Assembly: GCA_016196515.1 (NCBI GenBank)
Contig: JACPXN010000064.1
Location: 1-11,756 of the forward strand
Source of the DNA: Candidatus Omnitrophota bacterium
GTDB taxonomy: Bacteria; Omnitrophota; Gorgyraeia; Zapsychrales; Fredricksoniimonadaceae
Direction of reading: 5' to 3'
DNA length: 11,756 nt
Shown one piece after another: positions 1 through 6,125 of this stretch (its first letter is position 1; every line of letters starts with the position of its first letter). The notes beneath the pieces are model-generated. The model was not told the origin of the DNA and ran no database searches. It saw only the letters and a program-made list of their open reading frames with translations. The translations under genes were made by a program, and so were the position numbers.

Positions 1-455
1 CAACGGGATTCGTCCAGGGTCTTTTGCCCCTGCGTATAAAATTTCAATATCTTCTCGGGATCGGTCCTGGCGGTCTCTTCAATATCCACCCCGCCGTCAG
101 CCGAAGCAATGATGACCACGTCGCCCCTGACATTGTCGATGGTCACCGCGACATAATACTCTTTTTTGATGTCAATGGCTTTGGCCACCAGCAGACGGTC
201 AACCCTATATCCCTTGATGGTCAAATTTTTAATGCGGTTAAATTCCTCGATGAGCGTTCGCTCGTCGAGGACGACCTTCACCCCGCCGGCCTTGCCCCGG
301 CCGCCGACCAAGACCTGGGCCTTGATCACAACGGGAAATCCGGTCTTGCGGGCAAGGGCCAGGGCCTCGTCCGGCGTTTGGGCCACGTCGCCAGCCGCAA
401 TGGGAATACCATACTCGGCAAATAGACTTCTTGCTTGATATTCGTGGATCTTCAT
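1..455 (-). CDS. sucC: Succinyl-CoA synthetase (ADP-forming) beta subunit, N-terminal part
   Basis: The beta subunit of succinyl-CoA ligase joins succinate and CoA with ATP or GTP hydrolysis in the cytosolic TCA cycle, working with SucD. The visible 151 residues begin MKIHEYQARSLFAEYGIP, the classic SucC N-terminus. They continue with the ATP-grasp stretch VVIKAQVLVGGRGKAGGVK (about residues 42-60) and then KEYYVAVTIDN and the (A/S)xxGGVDIEE segment. The gene runs off the left edge, so the C-terminal CoA-ligase domain and any sucD downstream are not seen. The start is the ATG at 455-453. No clear Shine-Dalgarno sequence precedes it. It is divergent from the glycosyltransferase-like gene at 531. 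Family assignment is firm; only completeness is unknown. Confidence 0.95.
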   Translation of the reverse strand, partial: MKIHEYQARSLFAEYGIPIAAGDVAQTPDEALALARKTGFPVVIKAQVLVGGRGKAGGVKVVLDERTLIEEFNRIKNLTIKGYRVDRLLVAKAIDIKKEYYVAVTIDNVRGDVVIIASADGGVDIEETARTDPEKILKFYTQGQKTLDESR

Positions 456-485
456 GAGATTTTTAAATATATCACGATTTGCCCA

Positions 486-520
486 TTTTACGGTATAAAA
501 ATTACCGTTTTGCAGTAAAA
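486..520. promoter_or_regulatory. Divergent intergenic region with nested inverted repeats
   Basis: The 75-nt gap between the divergent sucC and glycosyltransferase-like genes holds two nested perfect inverted repeats. The inner one is ACGGTA (490-495) with TACCGT (503-508). The outer one is TTTTAC (486-491) with GTAAAA (515-520). A TATAAA that could serve as a plus-strand -10 lies at 494-499, inside the inner repeat, but no good -35 stands at the right distance. On the minus strand TATATT (471-466) could be a weak -10 for sucC. The repeats could be an operator, which is inference from position and symmetry alone. Confidence 0.3.
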
Positions 521-530
521 TAAATGGCCG

Positions 531-2183
531 ATGAAGATCAACAACCCCCGCACGTTCACCCTCCTTGCCGTGGCCCTTTTGGTCATCGTCGGCGTGTGCG
601 CCTACATCAACTGCCTGCCCAATGCCATGTTCTGGGACGACGACGATTTCATCCTCAAGAACAGGTTCATCAAGGACTGGCGCTATTTCCCCGAATTTTT
701 CACCCAGAACCTGGTGGCCGGCTCTTATCTAATCAGCAATTACTGGCGTCCGCTCTTATTGACCGTCTTTGCGGCCGAGTGGCATTGGTGGCAGAATTGG
801 GTATACGGATGGCACGCCGTCAGCGTCGGGGCGCATATTGGCGCTGGCATCGCGCTGTATTTTCTGTTAAACCGGCTCTTTGGCCGCCGGGCGCTTTCGC
901 TCATCACGGCTGTGCTTTTTACCGCCCACCCGGTACACAACGAAGCTGTTGTCTACGTCAACAGTCTGGGTGATCCCCTGACTTCGATCTTCATTTTCAG
1001 CGGCCTCATCCTTTACGTCCGGTCCCGCCAGTCAAAGATCAACGCGCTTTTGAGCCCGCCCTATTACCTGGGACTCCTGATGCTCCCCTTGGGTATCATG
1101 TCCAAAGAAACCGGTTTTGTCCTGGCCGCGCTTGTTCCCTTCACCGACTTCCTGCTTTTAAACAGCGGTCCTTTTTCCAAACGTCTGTCGCGGACCTTGG
1201 CAAGGTGCTGGCCTTTTTTAACCATCGCTGTTGTCTACGTCATCTTACGCGCCACGGCCCTGAACTTCTCAAACAGTTTTAACTTTTACAACGCGGACAA
1301 CGCCTTCACGACGAACATGGGATTGCGGCTGTTGACCTTCTTTAAAGCCATGAGTCAATATGCCGGGTTCTTGTTCTTCCCCCACGACCCGCGCGTCGAA
1401 CGGCAGCTGCCCTGGGCCCAGTCCTTATTCGAGCCCGACGTTCTTTTTGGCGGATCCCTGGTGGCTGGAATGCTCTGGGCGGGGTTACGGTTTTGGCAAA
1501 AAAAGCCCTTAGTCAGTTACGGGGTCGGTTGGTTTTTTATCACCATCGCCCCCGCATCCAACGTACTCGTGCCCATCAACGCTGTCTTGTACGAACATTT
1601 TTTATACTTACCCATGATCGGCGTGCTGTTGATCGTCGTGGACGCGGTCATGGAATGGGGGCGCCGAAAAAATTTGGGGCCGACCCTCCTGAAGGTCCTC
1701 ATGCTGGTCCTCGTCGTTTTTATCGGCATGAACCTGCGCCGCAATCTTGATTGGCGCACGTCCATCATATTTTATGAAAAACTGATCAAGACAGCGCCCA
1801 ACAGCTACCGTGTCATTAATAATCTGGGGATGGAATACGCCAACAAAGGCATTCACGACAAGGCCGAGACGATCTACCTCAAAGCCATTGCCCTGGACCC
1901 GAAAAATCCCGTGGCCTATCACAATATCGCCGGAACGTACCGGGACACCGGACGCACGGCGCTGGCCCTTGAAAATTTCAAAAGGGCCATTGCCCTGGAC
2001 CCGCGGTTCATTTTCTCTTACCGGGCCCTGGCGCAATTGTATTTTCAATCGGGGGATTTGGAGGAAGCGAAAAAATATCTGCAGGTCGTGGCGCGCTGGG
2101 ACCCCGAGGACCAAAACGTCCAGCAGGCCCTGCGGATGATCGAAGAAGCGTTGCGGGCCAAGGCGTTACGGATACCCCCCTAG
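531..2183 (+). CDS. TMTC-like GT-C glycosyltransferase with C-terminal TPR repeats
   Basis: This 550-residue membrane protein resembles GT-C glycosyltransferases of the TMTC (DUF1736) and ArnT/PMT-like kind. These transfer sugars from lipid-linked donors on the outer face of the inner membrane. The sequence shows a first membrane helix (about 9-27), an acidic loop FWDDDDF (34-40) where GT-C enzymes place catalytic acids, YWRPL (71-75), TAHPVHNEAVVYV (131-143) and MSKETGF (190-196). Several more hydrophobic helices follow, with LYLPMIG at 358-364. From about residue 424 there are roughly three TPR units (NNLGMEYANKGIHDKAETIY, then two more with xAIALDP). The start is fixed by an in-frame stop at 516-518, and no Shine-Dalgarno is evident. 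The acceptor and sugar cannot be read from sequence; O-glycosylation of exported protein or envelope polysaccharide is possible. Confidence 0.7.
   Translation: MKINNPRTFTLLAVALLVIVGVCAYINCLPNAMFWDDDDFILKNRFIKDWRYFPEFFTQNLVAGSYLISNYWRPLLLTVFAAEWHWWQNWVYGWHAVSVGAHIGAGIALYFLLNRLFGRRALSLITAVLFTAHPVHNEAVVYVNSLGDPLTSIFIFSGLILYVRSRQSKINALLSPPYYLGLLMLPLGIMSKETGFVLAALVPFTDFLLLNSGPFSKRLSRTLARCWPFLTIAVVYVILRATALNFSNSFNFYNADNAFTTNMGLRLLTFFKAMSQYAGFLFFPHDPRVERQLPWAQSLFEPDVLFGGSLVAGMLWAGLRFWQKKPLVSYGVGWFFITIAPASNVLVPINAVLYEHFLYLPMIGVLLIVVDAVMEWGRRKNLGPTLLKVLMLVLVVFIGMNLRRNLDWRTSIIFYEKLIKTAPNSYRVINNLGMEYANKGIHDKAETIYLKAIALDPKNPVAYHNIAGTYRDTGRTALALENFKRAIALDPRFIFSYRALAQLYFQSGDLEEAKKYLQVVARWDPEDQNVQQALRMIEEALRAKALRIPP
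1884..2003 (+). repeat. 18-bp direct repeat marking successive TPR units
   Basis: GCCATTGCCCTGGACCCG occurs exactly at 1884-1901 and again at 1986-2003. The copies are 102 nt apart, which is 34 codons, the period of a tetratricopeptide repeat. Both encode AIALDP at the end of TPR helix B. Exact identity at the DNA level suggests recent unit duplication or gene conversion within the TPR region. Confidence 0.7.
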
Positions 2184-2185
2184 GC

Positions 2186-2206
2186 CTGCCGCTCGTCTAG
2201 CGGCAG
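2186..2206 (+). terminator. Short hairpin after the glycosyltransferase-like gene
   Basis: CTGCCGCT (2186-2193) and AGCGGCAG (2199-2206) form a perfect 8-bp stem with a 5-nt loop, three bases after the TAG stop at 2181-2183. No T-run follows, so this is not a canonical Rho-independent terminator. It may instead attenuate transcription or protect the message 3' end ahead of the DedA gene, which starts 40 nt further on. Confidence 0.35.
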
Positions 2207-2235
2207 CACGTTATCGTATATGCAATAGTATAAAC

Positions 2236-2241
2236 AGGAGG
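2236..2241 (+). promoter_or_regulatory. Strong ribosome binding site selecting a GTG start
   Basis: AGGAGG at 2236-2241 lies four nucleotides before the GTG at 2246. This is the best Shine-Dalgarno in the window and decides the non-ATG start of the DedA gene. Confidence 0.8.
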
Positions 2242-2245
2242 ATTT

Positions 2246-2896
2246 GTGGACATCATCAAACAATGCCTGGATTTTTTCATCCATTTGGACAGCCACATCG
2301 GTGCCGTCGCCGCTGCCTGGGGGCTCTGGACCTACGCCCTGCTTTTTTTGATCATCTTTTGCGAGACAGGGCTCGTGGTCCTGCCGTTATTGCCGGGCGA
2401 TTCCCTGTTGTTCGTGCTCGGGGCCCTGGCCGCCAAGGGCGTTTTACGGGTGGACGTTCTTTGGGCGTCGCTGGCCGTTGCCGCGGCTTTGGGCGATGCC
2501 GTCAACTATTCTGTCGGCGCCTGGTGCGCCCCAAAAATATTCAGCGATCAACACATCCGTTTCCTTAAAACCAAACATCTGGAAAAGACCAAAAAGTTCT
2601 ACGCGAAATACGGCAATAAAACGATCATCCTGGCGCGTTTTGTGCCCATCATCCGCACCTTTGCCCCGTTTTTGGCCGGCGTCGGGGCCATGCCCTACCG
2701 CCGCTTTGCCCTTTACAACATCACGGGCGGCATCCTGTGGGTCAGCGTCGGGTTAGGCGCCGGCCATCTCTTCGGGGGCCTTCCTTTTGTCGCGAAAAAT
2801 TTTTCTTGGGTTGTCCTGGCCATCGTCGTCGTCTCCCTGGTCCCCGCGGTCTGGGAATATATAAACCATCGAGAATTAAGTAGCCACCCACCGTAA
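2246..2896 (+). CDS. DedA family inner-membrane protein
   Basis: DedA/SNARE-associated (VTT-fold) proteins are inner-membrane carriers; members recycle undecaprenyl phosphate or other lipids, and E. coli members support proton-motive-force and drug tolerance. The 216 residues include FCETGLVVLPLLPGDSLLF (38-56), with the conserved acid E40 and D52, and ARFVPIIRTFAPFLAGVGAMP (130-150), with the paired arginines R131 and R137 found essential in E. coli relatives. Hydrophobic segments lie at about 28-62, 72-95, 130-150, 157-180 and 186-203. The GTG start is set by a strong ribosome binding site. The final RELSSHPP is not a family feature: it is encoded by one arm of the inverted repeat at 2867-2962 and recurs on the opposite-strand permease. 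The substrate cannot be assigned. Confidence 0.9.
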   Translation: MDIIKQCLDFFIHLDSHIGAVAAAWGLWTYALLFLIIFCETGLVVLPLLPGDSLLFVLGALAAKGVLRVDVLWASLAVAAALGDAVNYSVGAWCAPKIFSDQHIRFLKTKHLEKTKKFYAKYGNKTIILARFVPIIRTFAPFLAGVGAMPYRRFALYNITGGILWVSVGLGAGHLFGGLPFVAKNFSWVVLAIVVVSLVPAVWEYINHRELSSHPP

Positions 2897-2962
2897 CCTT
2901 AATTGTTGGCTTTTTGTTCATTTTAATTAAGGTTACGGTGGGTGGCTACTTAATTCCCGGTG
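2867..2962. repeat. Long inverted repeat encoding identical tails of two converging genes
   Basis: Positions 2873-2904 and 2925-2956 are perfect reverse complements (32 bp, beginning GAATTAAGTAGCC) around a 20-nt loop. The symmetry continues six more bases outward with two mismatches (2867-2872 against 2957-2962). Both mismatches fall at third codon positions (CAT/CAC and CGA/CGG), so both converging genes end in H-R-E-L-S-S-H-P-P-stop. Each stop codon (2894-2896 on plus; 2935-2933 on minus) lies inside its own arm. The transcript from either side would fold into a very stable stem, probably acting as a bidirectional terminator or RNase III substrate. It may be an inserted palindromic (MITE- or REP-like) element; no target-site duplication is visible. 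Confidence 0.92.
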
Positions 2963-3757
2963 CCGGCCGCAGATCTTTAAAAAAGTCCCCAGCGTCAACA
3001 GGGTCAGGCCGTACATCAAAATTTGTATCCCCGACGGGCGCGCGGTATAGCCCGTCAGCACGCTCAACACCCGTCCCGCCAGGCTGTCTTGGGACATGAT
3101 CCGTGTGGTGTCCCAGAGGACCGGAATGATCTCGGGCACCTTTCCCGCGGCCGTCAGATAACCAAAAGCATGGGACACCATGCCTGCCGTCAACAGGATC
3201 AGCATCCAGCTGGTCACCCCGAAGATCTGCCTCGTCGGGACCTTCATGAGCCCGTAATAAATGATGAGGCCAAGGGCCGCGCCGGCACAGCCCCCGATGA
3301 AAAATCCGACACTTAAGTCGAACGCCTTGCCGCCCGTGACCAGGGCGCTGTAGATGAACATGACGATCTCCGAGCCCTCCCTCAAGACGGAAAGTCCGAC
3401 GACCACGGCCAGCGTATGGATGGGCCTTTCCTTTTTGATGACCGCCTGTCCGATGGCTTTGAATTCCCTGGTCAACTCCTGGGCGTGACGGGCCATCCAC
3501 AGGACCGTCCAGCCGATCAAAGCGGCCGCCGTCAAAAGAATGGCGGCGTTCATCACTTCCTGCCCCATGCCCTGGAAAGACTGGGAGATGCGGTCGGCAA
3601 AAAGCGCGACGAGCGCCGCCCCCCCGACCCCGCCGAAAAATCCTACCCACACCCATTGGGTGCGTTTGGCGAGCCCTCGGGTGGCGGCCATCAGGATGCC
3701 GAGGATCAGCGCAATCTCTAAAACTTCCCGAAAAATGATCAGGGCAATGGCAAACAT
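2933..3757 (-). CDS. efeU: EfeU/FTR1 family iron permease
   Basis: FTR1-type permeases carry iron across the cytoplasmic membrane using paired REXXE motifs. Both are present: REVLE at residues 10-14 in the first helix and REGSE at 126-130. About seven hydrophobic segments follow the family layout, and the 274-residue length is close to E. coli EfeU. The start is the ATG at 3757-3755, with GAGG (3767-3764) six nucleotides upstream, inside the end of the preceding HD-GYP gene. The stop of that gene and this ATG are separated by one base (TGACATG), which suggests translational coupling. No efeO or efeB partner is in view, so the ion and the electron or ligand partner are uncertain. The last eight residues, RELSSHPP, come from the inverted repeat shared with the DedA gene. 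Confidence 0.9.
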   Translation of the reverse strand: MFAIALIIFREVLEIALILGILMAATRGLAKRTQWVWVGFFGGVGGAALVALFADRISQSFQGMGQEVMNAAILLTAAALIGWTVLWMARHAQELTREFKAIGQAVIKKERPIHTLAVVVGLSVLREGSEIVMFIYSALVTGGKAFDLSVGFFIGGCAGAALGLIIYYGLMKVPTRQIFGVTSWMLILLTAGMVSHAFGYLTAAGKVPEIIPVLWDTTRIMSQDSLAGRVLSVLTGYTARPSGIQILMYGLTLLTLGTFLKICGRHRELSSHPP

Positions 3758-3758
3758 G

Positions 3759-5147
3759 TCAAACCTCGGGCTCTTCGGCCAGGACCTTCAGGAAGGCGTC
3801 AACCACATCGGGACGGAATTGTGTGCCGCGGTTCTTGACCAACTGCTCAACGGCCGCTTCGCGGGACATGGCCTTGCGGTAAGAACGAGTGGACGTCATG
3901 GCGTCAAAACTATCGGCAACGCTGACGATGGCGACCAAAAGCGGGATCTGCTCGCCCGCCCAGCCGTCGGGATAGCCCTGACCGTCGAAACGTTCGTGAT
4001 GGTTGCGGATGACCGCCAGCATGGTCTTGTCCTGCAGAATGGGCTTGAGGATCTGTTCACCCAGCACCGGATGCAGTTTAATGGCCTTCCATTCTTCCTC
4101 GTCGAGATTCTCGGGTTTGTTCAAAACGCTGTCGCGCACCCCGACCTTGCCGATATCGTGCAAAAGCGTGACGTTCCTGAACACTTCCATGATCTGGGGG
4201 TCTATGCCCATTTTTGAGGCGATCTTTTTGGAAAAATACGCCACGGATTCGGAATGTCCCAGCGTGTACTGGTCGCGCACTTCCAGGACGGTGACCAGGG
4301 ACTTGACGGTGTCAAAAAAATAGCTGACCAGCTTCTTGCGGGAGATGTCCAGACTTTTGGCCATGGCGTTAAAGGACTCCGCCAATTCGCCGATCTCATC
4401 CCCGCGCGCGATTTGCACCTGATGATGCAAATTACCCTCGGCGATCGTGCGGGTGCCGGCGATGAGCTGACGGATGGGGGCCACGACGCGCGAAGAGATC
4501 AAAAACCCCAGCGCCAGGGCAAAAATAATGCCCGCGGCCAGGGTGATCAAGGCCCTGACCATGACCTCCTTTTCCACGGCATAAATGTCGCTGGCCTCGA
4601 TGTCCACGCCCAAAACAGCGATGGGTTGACCCCGGGCGTCACGGATGGGCGCATAACCGGAAAGGGTCTTGCCCCATTCGTCGACCTCCAGTTTCTTGTC
4701 GGCGGAAGGCCTGTCAAAGCCGCGCAGCAATTCCGGAAAACGTCCGGCATCATAGCGGTCCCCGGGAAAGGACGTATGCTTCCCCCCGCCCGCAGCGTCG
4801 GGATCCGCCAGAAAGTGCCAGATATCGGACGCATCGGTTTTTGTCAGAATATAAATGAACTTGACCTGTTCATTGGCCGCCTTGATACGGCTCAACTGGT
4901 CGATGATGTGCTGGTATTCCGGGGTCTTGACCCCCTGCACGTTGAGAGGAACCTTGCGGACCTCGTCGGCGTCCACGGTCAAAGCCGCGGTCTGGGCAAT
5001 GACCTTGAGCCGCTCGCGGATGCCCTCAAACTGGGATCGGAACGTGAATTGATAAATGAGGATGCCGCTTAAAAAAACAAGGGCTGTCATCGAAAGGACA
5101 ATGACAGCCGTGGCGCGAACAGCGAAAGAGTGAAAAATATTTCTCAT
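3759..5147 (-). CDS. Membrane sensor HAMP / HD-GYP cyclic-di-GMP phosphodiesterase
   Basis: The 462-residue protein has a first membrane helix (about 11-33), an extracytoplasmic Cache-like sensor (about 34-195, including GYAPIRDARGQPIAVLGVD), a second helix (about 197-218), a HAMP segment (about 219-268) and an HD-GYP domain (about 280-455). The metal and catalytic signature is complete: H298 in TLGHSE, H330-D331 in LLHDIGK, H359, H383-H384 in HHERFDGQGYPDG, and D412 in VADSFDAM. It is therefore likely an active c-di-GMP hydrolase that responds to an external signal. I chose the ATG at 5147-5145, because in-frame starts further upstream lie inside tRNA-Val. No Shine-Dalgarno is seen and only nine bases separate it from the tRNA 3' end. 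The permease gene follows after one base. Confidence 0.92.
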   Translation of the reverse strand: MRNIFHSFAVRATAVIVLSMTALVFLSGILIYQFTFRSQFEGIRERLKVIAQTAALTVDADEVRKVPLNVQGVKTPEYQHIIDQLSRIKAANEQVKFIYILTKTDASDIWHFLADPDAAGGGKHTSFPGDRYDAGRFPELLRGFDRPSADKKLEVDEWGKTLSGYAPIRDARGQPIAVLGVDIEASDIYAVEKEVMVRALITLAAGIIFALALGFLISSRVVAPIRQLIAGTRTIAEGNLHHQVQIARGDEIGELAESFNAMAKSLDISRKKLVSYFFDTVKSLVTVLEVRDQYTLGHSESVAYFSKKIASKMGIDPQIMEVFRNVTLLHDIGKVGVRDSVLNKPENLDEEEWKAIKLHPVLGEQILKPILQDKTMLAVIRNHHERFDGQGYPDGWAGEQIPLLVAIVSVADSFDAMTSTRSYRKAMSREAAVEQLVKNRGTQFRPDVVDAFLKVLAEEPEV

Positions 5148-5156
5148 AAAAATAAA

Positions 5157-5231
5157 TGGACTCAAGAGGACTTGAACCTCTGGCCTTTTCCATGTCAAGG
5201 AAACGCTCTAACCAAACTGAGCTATGAGTCC
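5157..5231 (-). tRNA. tRNA-Val (anticodon GAC)
   Basis: On the minus strand GGACTCA (5231-5225) pairs with TGAGTCC (5164-5158), and the discriminator A is at 5157. The D arm is GCTC/GAGC. The anticodon stem TTTCC/GGAAA encloses the loop TTGACAT, whose central GAC reads Val codon GTC. The T arm is AGAGG-TTCAAGT-CCTCT. CCA is not encoded. The HD-GYP start codon lies nine bases downstream. Confidence 0.95.
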
Positions 5232-5243
5232 AAATCATTCGTA

Positions 5244-5327
5244 TGCCGGGAGTGGGACTCGAACCCACACGGTCTTGCGACCACAGGATTTTAAGTCCTG
5301 ATTGTCTACCAGTTCCAACATCCCGGC
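5244..5327 (-). tRNA. tRNA-Leu (anticodon TAA)
   Basis: On the minus strand GCCGGGA (5327-5321) pairs with TCCCGGC (5251-5245), with discriminator A at 5244. The anticodon stem CAGGA/TCCTG encloses CTTAAAA, giving TAA for Leu codon TTA. A long variable arm (GGTC-GCAA-GACC) marks a class II tRNA. The T arm is GTGGG-TTCGAGT-CCCAC. CCA is not encoded, and no intron interrupts it. Its first base directly follows the stop codon of the endonuclease-like gene. Confidence 0.95.
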
Positions 5328-6008
5328 TTAATTTAAATGAACGGTAGTTTTACTTTTAGTCCAACACGCTTTTGACAAGCAGCATTCTTGGGCCAGCCGG
5401 GCCTTTCTGTCTAACGCCGTAGCATTCTCGTAATAACAATCTTTTAAAATTCTTTTCGCGGCCATCTTCCCATATTTTAAAATATAAATATCATTTCGCT
5501 TCCCGCTTTTCTTTTCTGTATGAATTCGTCCTGTCGCCCCAAAAGCAGGCTCGATGCTTCCTTGTAACCAAACAATGAAATCTTTAGCGGCGCTGTAAAT
5601 CCTTAAAACCCATTGTTCCCCCCGGTTCGTTGGATGGGTCCATCTTCTGATGTTCCCGTCTCCGTCGATAATCCCTCTGCAAAAATCGGTAAAATATGTA
5701 GGCGGCACCATTACTTCTTTTAGAATTAGTGATTTCCTGGGAGAAAGCCCTCGTGACAACAAAAATTCATAAAATTCAATGTTGCTGATCTGTAAATGAT
5801 ACGATTGATTACGTTCTCCTCTGTTTTTTACCCCTACTTTATTTAAAATCCCAATCTTTCTTTTTAATGCTTCTAGATAATTCTGGTCCTTCGCCGTTAT
5901 ATCAACATGTCGGCCATCCGAACTAAGACATCCGTCGGACGTAATAAGTCCGACCAGATACCACAATAAGGCGTCCTCTAATTTTAAACTTTTACGCTTT
6001 CCAGCCAT
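5328..6008 (-). CDS. Free-standing LAGLIDADG homing-endonuclease-like protein
   Basis: The 226-residue protein carries two LAGLIDADG-type helices: WYLVGLITSDG (16-26) and FCRGIIDGDG (109-118). The acidic residues expected to bind the catalytic metals, D25 and D117, are both present. Such proteins cut long specific DNA sites and promote spread of their own gene. The ORF is more AT-rich than its neighbours, judged by eye, which fits horizontal arrival. It sits alone between tRNA-Cys and tRNA-Leu, with no intron or intein around it; both flanking tRNAs are intact. Its TAA (5330-5328) directly abuts the first base of tRNA-Leu at 5327, and its ATG lies 18 bases after the CCA of tRNA-Cys. There is no strong Shine-Dalgarno. 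It could also be a WhiA-like or domesticated relative, but no HTH is seen. Confidence 0.85.
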   Translation of the reverse strand: MAGKRKSLKLEDALLWYLVGLITSDGCLSSDGRHVDITAKDQNYLEALKRKIGILNKVGVKNRGERNQSYHLQISNIEFYEFLLSRGLSPRKSLILKEVMVPPTYFTDFCRGIIDGDGNIRRWTHPTNRGEQWVLRIYSAAKDFIVWLQGSIEPAFGATGRIHTEKKSGKRNDIYILKYGKMAAKRILKDCYYENATALDRKARLAQECCLSKACWTKSKTTVHLN

Positions 6009-6026
6009 TGGAACGATCCATTTATA

Positions 6027-6101
6027 TGGAGGCGTGGAGCGGAATCGAACCGCTGAATAGTGGTTTTGCAGACCACTGCCTTACCACTTGGCTACCACGC
6101 C
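6027..6101 (-). tRNA. tRNA-Cys (anticodon GCA), CCA encoded
   Basis: On the minus strand GGCGTGG (6101-6095) pairs with CCACGCC (6037-6031). The discriminator is T at 6030, as expected for tRNA-Cys, and CCA is encoded at 6029-6027. The anticodon stem GTGGT/ACCAC encloses CTGCAAA, giving GCA. The T arm is AGCGG-TTCGATT-CCGCT. It is the only one of the three tRNAs with genomic CCA. A weak GATAGT at 6122-6117 could be a -10, but no convincing -35 accompanies it. Confidence 0.95.
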
Positions 6102-6125
6102 GTCGCTCGCCTAGCAACTATCTCT

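Noticed and set aside
2873..2956. Classical Rho-independent terminator at the convergent junction
   Set aside because: The stem is far longer than usual, overlaps both coding ends and is not followed by a T-run; the T-rich part is in the loop. Termination is possible but the element is not the classical kind.
3540..4217. Plus-strand open frame of 225 codons opposite efeU and the HD-GYP gene
   Set aside because: It is antisense to both genes across their junction and has low-complexity shadow composition.
4254..5072. Plus-strand open frame of 272 codons opposite the HD-GYP gene
   Set aside because: It is wholly antisense to a gene with complete catalytic motifs and shows no family features.
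5148..5198. N-terminal extension of the HD-GYP protein to 5198
   Set aside because: The extra 17 codons lie mostly inside tRNA-Val, and the remaining start at 5147 leads straight into the membrane helix.
5244..6101. tRNA intron hosting the LAGLIDADG gene
   Set aside because: tRNA-Cys and tRNA-Leu are each complete and uninterrupted, so the gene is intergenic, not intronic.
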